Shown here: positions 19,264 through 23,146 of the stretch, in pieces
Layout of the letters: each line of letters opens with the position of its first letter
Position numbering within the stretch: position 1 is the first letter of the stretch
IMG/VR virus record: IMGVR_UViG_3300040806_002408
Location: 1-23,146 of that record
Strand: one strand, 5' to 3'
Length of the DNA stretch: 23,146 bases
From: a virus
Program-made: the position numbers and the translations under genes
Notes under the pieces: generated by a model
Told to the model about the DNA's origin: nothing
Database searches by the model: none
Seen by the model: the letters and a program-made list of their open reading frames with translations, nothing else

Positions 19264-20399
19264 TGTAGATTCTCCTTCGCAAATGTAAGGATTTCGTTAT
19301 AACCTGCTTCGTCAGCGATTAGAACGTTATACATTTCGGTTGTATTAGTTTCATTTAATTCATCAAACATATTATTTAAAATGTTAGCATCTTCTTCTGA
19401 TACTTCAATTACTTCGTCATTTTGTAATTGAAACTCACCAGCTTCAATTGATTCATAAGCTGCTGTATACATCTTTGCTGCTGATAAAGGTTTACCGTTA
19501 ACCATTTGGTCACCTTTACTATAAGCATACAATGATTTAACATTAGAAAATACTTCTGCTAATTTATTTTGCCACCATTCTTCAGGATCTTGTCCTTCCA
19601 TTTTTAGATATTCTTGGATTTCTTCAGCGGCATAACAAATGAAATGTAGTTGTTTCATCATCATAGGAATTTCTTGTTGGGGACTTTCAAGCAATTCTTC
19701 CTCTGTTGATACTTTTGCTAACATTTCTTTAAATGTCATTGATAATGTTTTACCATTACTATCTTTAATAGTGACTGATGTTGGACCTGTTTTAGGTTTA
19801 CCATCACCTTTTAAAACTTTTTTCTTTTGTACTTCAGGTTCGATAGTTTTAGCAGAATCTGTTTCTGATTCTTTAGTTTCTGCCTTTTTAACAGGTTTCT
19901 TTTCAGCATTTAGCTTATCACCTGAACAACCACCTTCCTCAATACCTTTAATCTCATTGCCACAGCAAGAACATTCTTTACCGATTTCTTCAACCTTATG
20001 TTCTCCACCACAGTGTTCACAAGATTCGTCGCAACCGCAAGAAGCCTTTAATTCTTCTTCCATTGATTCTTCGTCATCTCTCTTTTCGTCTTTCTTTTTA
20101 TTGACTCCAAGAATTTCTGTAATAGATTTTTGTTCAGCAACTTGCTTACCTGCACCTGCACGTTGTGGCAAAGTTTGAGCAATTTTAGTTTTATACGCTA
20201 AGTCGTAACTCGTATCGCCTTCTTGGTCAGCAGGTCGCTTACCATCCTTACCTACTCTTCCAGGAATCTCACCAGTAAAAACGTGGTCAGGAGCAACAGG
20301 ATGTTTAATCACCTCAATTGTATGTTGGTCCTTAAAGCGTCTTTCTTCAGGTGCTTTTGGTTGAGCAATTTCTGAGACGAGATCTTTAAAATTTTTCAT
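19260..20399 (-). CDS. core-region protein between gp20 and gp21, with cysteine-rich insert
   Basis: This 379-residue protein occupies the place of T4 genes 67 and 68. The N-terminal part (about 1-100) is basic and Pro-rich. Residues about 119-160 hold a cysteine-rich patch (C121, C123, C127, C130, C143, C145, C146, C158; CxC and CxxC pairs plus His134), which looks like a zinc site. A charged Lys/Glu linker follows. The C-terminal part (about 220-379) contains LHFICYAAEEIQEYLKMEGQ and DPEEWWQNKLAEVF, which I know from the matching protein of T4-like marine phages. A prohead-core role is inferred from position. The ATG is 34 bases from a perfect late box, and the end couples by ATGA to gp21. 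Confidence 0.82.
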   Translation of the reverse strand: MKNFKDLVSEIAQPKAPEERRFKDQHTIEVIKHPVAPDHVFTGEIPGRVGKDGKRPADQEGDTSYDLAYKTKIAQTLPQRAGAGKQVAEQKSITEILGVNKKKDEKRDDEESMEEELKASCGCDESCEHCGGEHKVEEIGKECSCCGNEIKGIEEGGCSGDKLNAEKKPVKKAETKESETDSAKTIEPEVQKKKVLKGDGKPKTGPTSVTIKDSNGKTLSMTFKEMLAKVSTEEELLESPQQEIPMMMKQLHFICYAAEEIQEYLKMEGQDPEEWWQNKLAEVFSNVKSLYAYSKGDQMVNGKPLSAAKMYTAAYESIEAGEFQLQNDEVIEVSEEDANILNNMFDELNETNTTEMYNVLIADEAGYNEILTFAKENLQ

Positions 20400-20432
20400 A
20401 TTTAGTCCCTAGTTTTATTTACACTATACTTT

Positions 20433-20440
20433 TATTTATA
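20433..20440 (-). promoter_or_regulatory. T4-type late promoter before the core-region gene
   Basis: The reverse strand reads a perfect TATAAATA in the short gap after gp20. It would start a message about 28 bases before the ATG at 20399. Confidence 0.75.
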
Positions 20441-20443
20441 TTA

Positions 20444-21964
20444 TTAATATGCATCATCTTCTGCATGTCCACCTTGAGCCTTTTCATCTGCAATTTCATC
20501 TTCCATTCTTTGCGCATCTTCTTCAGACATTTGCAGAATATTTTGAGTAATCCACTGATGAGAGAAATACTTTCCTGTGTAATCGGATATATCCCTTAAA
20601 GTATTCAATCTTTCTCTCAGAATCTCAGCTTCCTTTAATTCCTCAAAATAATTATCTTTAACAAAATCATAACGTATATCATTACGGATTTCGTTAAATT
20701 CCTCAGGTGTTAAAATTCCTTTTAGAATTAATTGTTTCTCTAATACCATATTGAATATCCATGAGAAACGTGCACGAATTCTTCTAATAAATTTACCAAA
20801 CTTCAGTTCATCTCGAGTAATCTCTGATGTTCTACCGAAGGTTGCCATTGCCTCTGGTTCTAAACGCGATAAGGGTACTTTCAACGCTTTATATAATTTA
20901 CGTTGAAAATACTCTAAGTTTTCGTTACCACTCAACCCTGGTGCATTACCTCCTGCGAGGGTATCAACTTCAGTTGACCTTTCTCCACCACGACGAGGGA
21001 ACCAAAAGTCCTCAGTCATTGTTAGCATCTTACGAGAATCAGTAATCTGTCCTGATTCTGAATTGTACTGTAACTTGTTCTTATGTCGAGCCATCATATC
21101 TCTAAGATATTGCTCTGCCTTATTCTTTGGCAAGTTACCTACATCAATATAAAAAATTCTTCTTTCTGGTGCTCTTGTTAACGTGTATATTACAACAGCA
21201 TCTTCCAACATTCTCAGCTGATTTAAAGCTTTACCTGCTGGATGTAAATGAGATAATACTAAACTATTATTCTCATTCATCAATCCTGAAGTTACTCTTG
21301 CTATAGAGTCCTTCGCAATCTTTACACCTGTTGTACTTGAAGTACCACCGGCTCCTGTACCCGCATTCTGAAACCCATTTTCAGAATACATATAATACTC
21401 ATTTTTAACTTTCTTAACAGGTATTCCTGAATGCTTATCTTTACTCTTCTTGTCTACTTCTCGTATCAATTTTAGTTTACGAGGGTCAACATATCTTAAT
21501 TCTAAAACACCTTTCTTTACATCCTCAGGGTCAATAATAATATGATAATTTAATCTTCCGTCAACGTAGAACTTGAAAAACATATCATATGCATTGTTTG
21601 TAAAATCAAATAATGCAAGTATATTGTCAAATTCTTTAACAACCGACTTCTTTACTTTATCTGATAAAACTGTTTCTCCTAAAGAGATTTCAACAACTCT
21701 ATCATTTGTATCAACACTAATTGCCTCATTCACAATGTCATCAATTGCCTGAGAAACCTCAGGCTGCATTGACATGTGACGATATCTTGTAATTAACTCA
21801 GATTCCGTTTTAGCGGAACCTTCCATATCAAGTATCGTATTATAAAAACCACCTAGAGCATTACCAACCGTAATCGCTCCATCATCATTAGAGGGTTCGG
21901 CAAAAGAAACCGGTAAAGTGGTCTCCTCCTCTGCCCTCTTTATATCAAAGCCAAAAATTTTCAA
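20444..21964 (-). CDS. gp20: portal vertex protein gp20
   Basis: This 506-residue protein forms the dodecameric portal through which DNA enters the head and to which the neck and tail attach. Recognisable T4-portal segments include SELITRYRHMSMQPEVSQAI, DDIVNEAI, LRMLEDAVVIYTLTRAPERR, FYIDVGNLPKNKAEQYLRDM, EDFWFPRRGGERSTEVDTL and KFGKFIRRIRARFS. Length matches T4 gp20 (about 524). The gene appears to start at TTG (21964), with AGGTGA upstream; no in-frame ATG occurs before residue 48, which would delete the conserved start. It follows gp19 by 19 bases. Confidence 0.96.
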   Translation of the reverse strand: MKIFGFDIKRAEEETTLPVSFAEPSNDDGAITVGNALGGFYNTILDMEGSAKTESELITRYRHMSMQPEVSQAIDDIVNEAISVDTNDRVVEISLGETVLSDKVKKSVVKEFDNILALFDFTNNAYDMFFKFYVDGRLNYHIIIDPEDVKKGVLELRYVDPRKLKLIREVDKKSKDKHSGIPVKKVKNEYYMYSENGFQNAGTGAGGTSSTTGVKIAKDSIARVTSGLMNENNSLVLSHLHPAGKALNQLRMLEDAVVIYTLTRAPERRIFYIDVGNLPKNKAEQYLRDMMARHKNKLQYNSESGQITDSRKMLTMTEDFWFPRRGGERSTEVDTLAGGNAPGLSGNENLEYFQRKLYKALKVPLSRLEPEAMATFGRTSEITRDELKFGKFIRRIRARFSWIFNMVLEKQLILKGILTPEEFNEIRNDIRYDFVKDNYFEELKEAEILRERLNTLRDISDYTGKYFSHQWITQNILQMSEEDAQRMEDEIADEKAQGGHAEDDAY

Positions 21965-21983
21965 AATATCACCTATTATTTAA

Positions 21984-22517
21984 TTATGTAGTTGGAATAC
22001 CAGTATTTCCTTCGACTGTCCATAAGTCATAGTCGAAGCCTACTGTAAATTCCTGAATACCTGCTGCGGTATCCCATCCCATTGCCATTGAGCTAACGGA
22101 TGTTGGGAATAATCCCTCAAATTTATATGTTCTAAGAGGATCTCCATTTTTACTGAAATGCGTAATTAATGCATCAGTTTTATAATCCTGGGGTAAACCA
22201 GAAATATTTCCTTGGTGTGAATTAATAGAATTCATCCACGCTTCCATAGAATTGCGAATTTGATAATCCTCATCATTAATAACTGTCACTTCCCAAGTAG
22301 CGAATGTTCTATCACCTGCATATGCAATCTGTCTTCCGAAATAATTCACTTTGTAAGAAGCGATATCGGAAGCAGGAATGTTTGCACCTTTAACCATGAA
22401 TGGAATTTTGAAATCAGCCACCGGGTCAACAGGGTTTAGAATTTGCACTTGGAAAAGATTAGCTCGAGCACCACCGCCAGTTAACTGGGATTTGAACTCA
22501 TTAATATTAAACGCCAT
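21984..22517 (-). CDS. gp19: tail tube protein gp19
   Basis: This 177-residue protein builds the inner tube of the contractile tail. The start MAFNINEFKSQLTGGGARAN and the segments LFQVQI, FMVKGANIPAS, KVNYFGRQIAYAGDRTFATW and EVTVINDEDYQIRNSMEAWM are those of T4-like tail tubes. Length is close to T4 gp19 (163). AAAGGAG precedes the ATG. Its place between gp18 and gp20 matches the T4 order. Confidence 0.96.
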   Translation of the reverse strand: MAFNINEFKSQLTGGGARANLFQVQILNPVDPVADFKIPFMVKGANIPASDIASYKVNYFGRQIAYAGDRTFATWEVTVINDEDYQIRNSMEAWMNSINSHQGNISGLPQDYKTDALITHFSKNGDPLRTYKFEGLFPTSVSSMAMGWDTAAGIQEFTVGFDYDLWTVEGNTGIPTT

Positions 22518-22541
22518 TCTTATTCTCCTTTATTTAATAAT

Positions 22542-22549
22542 TATTTATT
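22542..22549 (-). promoter_or_regulatory. possible late promoter before gp19 (one mismatch)
   Basis: The reverse strand reads AATAAATA, one base off the T4-type late box, at the gp18-gp19 junction. In such AT-rich sequence a single-mismatch hit can arise by chance. Confidence 0.35.
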
Positions 22550-23146
22550 ATGTTAGTGACCCAACGATTTCATCAAACTCTACACCGCTTCTTGTTGCCA
22601 CGAAAGTTAATTCGATAACATTAATTGAACGCGCAGGTTTAATAAAGATATTAGCTCTGAACTTACCTTGGTCAATAACCGCAGGTGTATTAACAGTTGT
22701 ATCAGAAACTACTCTAAAATCAACAATTCCTCTTTTACCTTGAATGTCTCTTAAGAATGGTTCAACGATTCCTTTGAATTGTGATTGAGTAAACTCATCG
22801 TTCAATTCAAATAAGAATCCTTCGGCTGCATTGGCAATTGCCTTTTCAACCGCTATAAACAATCTTCTAACATTAATACTATCAAATGCAGAGTTAGCAC
22901 CTAATCCTGTTTTATCACCGAATAGAACAATTCCTCGTCCTACCTGAGCCATAACTGGATTAATATTTGAACTATACAATTGGTCTCTTTGAGCTTTGTT
23001 AGGATTGAAAGCAAGCTTGACAACATTCTTAATTACACCCTTACGGAAACCGGCAGGAGATTCAAAAGGTTCAACTCTTGAAGCAAGACCTGCGATATCA
23101 CCGTTAAGTGGAGTATATCTATATACATCGTTATATCTATCGTATC
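22548..23146 (-). CDS. gp18: tail sheath protein gp18 (C-terminal part, cut by window edge)
   Basis: The frame is open from the right edge to the stop at 22548 and encodes the last 199 residues. Sheath signatures are plain: YDRYNDVYRYTPLNGDIAGL, then SPAGFRKGVIKNVVKLAFNP, NKAQRDQLYSSNINPV and GRGIVLFGDKT, with the C-terminal strand TVNTPAVIDQGKFRANIFIK. This is the conserved part that wraps and interlocks subunits around the gp19 tube. No internal start is used; the rest of the gene lies beyond the window. Confidence 0.95.
   Translation of the reverse strand, partial: YDRYNDVYRYTPLNGDIAGLASRVEPFESPAGFRKGVIKNVVKLAFNPNKAQRDQLYSSNINPVMAQVGRGIVLFGDKTGLGANSAFDSINVRRLFIAVEKAIANAAEGFLFELNDEFTQSQFKGIVEPFLRDIQGKRGIVDFRVVSDTTVNTPAVIDQGKFRANIFIKPARSINVIELTFVATRSGVEFDEIVGSLT

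Noticed and set aside
19639-20178. 179-codon Ser/Leu-rich plus-strand frame opposite the core-region gene
   Set aside because: Same mirror effect of a Glu/Lys/Cys-rich gene on the other strand.
1-23146. CRISPR array, insertion sequence or integrase/attachment site
   Set aside because: No regularly spaced repeats, transposase, recombinase or flanking duplicated ends were seen; the tRNAs are complete and not duplicated in part.

Overview
This window is part of the genome of a T4-like contractile-tailed phage (myovirus). The best evidence is on the minus strand at 16.1-23.1 kb. Reading right to left, it carries the tail sheath gp18 (cut by the window edge), tail tube gp19, portal gp20, a core-region protein, prohead protease gp21, scaffold gp22 and major capsid protein gp23, in the order seen in T4-like marine phages. 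The low G+C, short A/U-biased tRNA set, consensus sigma70-type promoters, T4-type late boxes (TATAAATA) and many tiny overlapping genes suggest a marine phage of a low-G+C host. A SAR11/pelagimyophage-like origin is my inference, not something the sequence proves.

Layout. (1) 1-1.8 kb, plus strand: a tight run of small accessory genes, including a SWIM zinc-finger protein, a SnoaL/NTF2-like protein and three or four micro-ORFs, closed by a Rho-independent terminator. (2) 9.13-1.8 kb, minus strand: one operon-like run starting at a perfect late box. It encodes two small membrane proteins, CsgF, the CsgG curli-secretion channel, a secreted curlin-like repeat protein, a FecR-domain protein, a second curlin-like protein, a CHASE2 transmembrane adenylate cyclase and a membrane/exported protein. 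This is a complete-looking, virus-borne type VIII (curli) secretion module coupled to a signalling enzyme. (3) 9.3-14.1 kb, plus strand: early/middle-type small genes driven by very similar sigma70-type promoters, four tRNAs (Leu-UAA, Ile-UAU, Ser-UGA, Pro-UGG), a BPSL0761-like protein and an AbrB-like protein. (4) 14.15-14.82 kb: a roughly 665-nt structured noncoding RNA with its own strong promoter and terminator, followed by tRNA-Glu(UUC). (5) 14.9-16.1 kb: small membrane and soluble genes. They run convergently into the structural operon, whose minus-strand terminator has a UUCG-type loop.

How it works together. The right side builds the head and tail late in infection. The curli-like operon also begins at a T4-type late box, so it is probably made late. 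It would place a CsgG-like pore in the outer membrane and export amyloid-like repeat proteins, with a FecR-type protein and cAMP production as possible envelope-sensing parts. Its purpose (lysis, particle decoration, host aggregation or superinfection control) cannot be read from the sequence. The large RNA beside tRNAs resembles in size and setting the GOLLD/ROOL class of giant phage RNAs, but I could not confirm the family.
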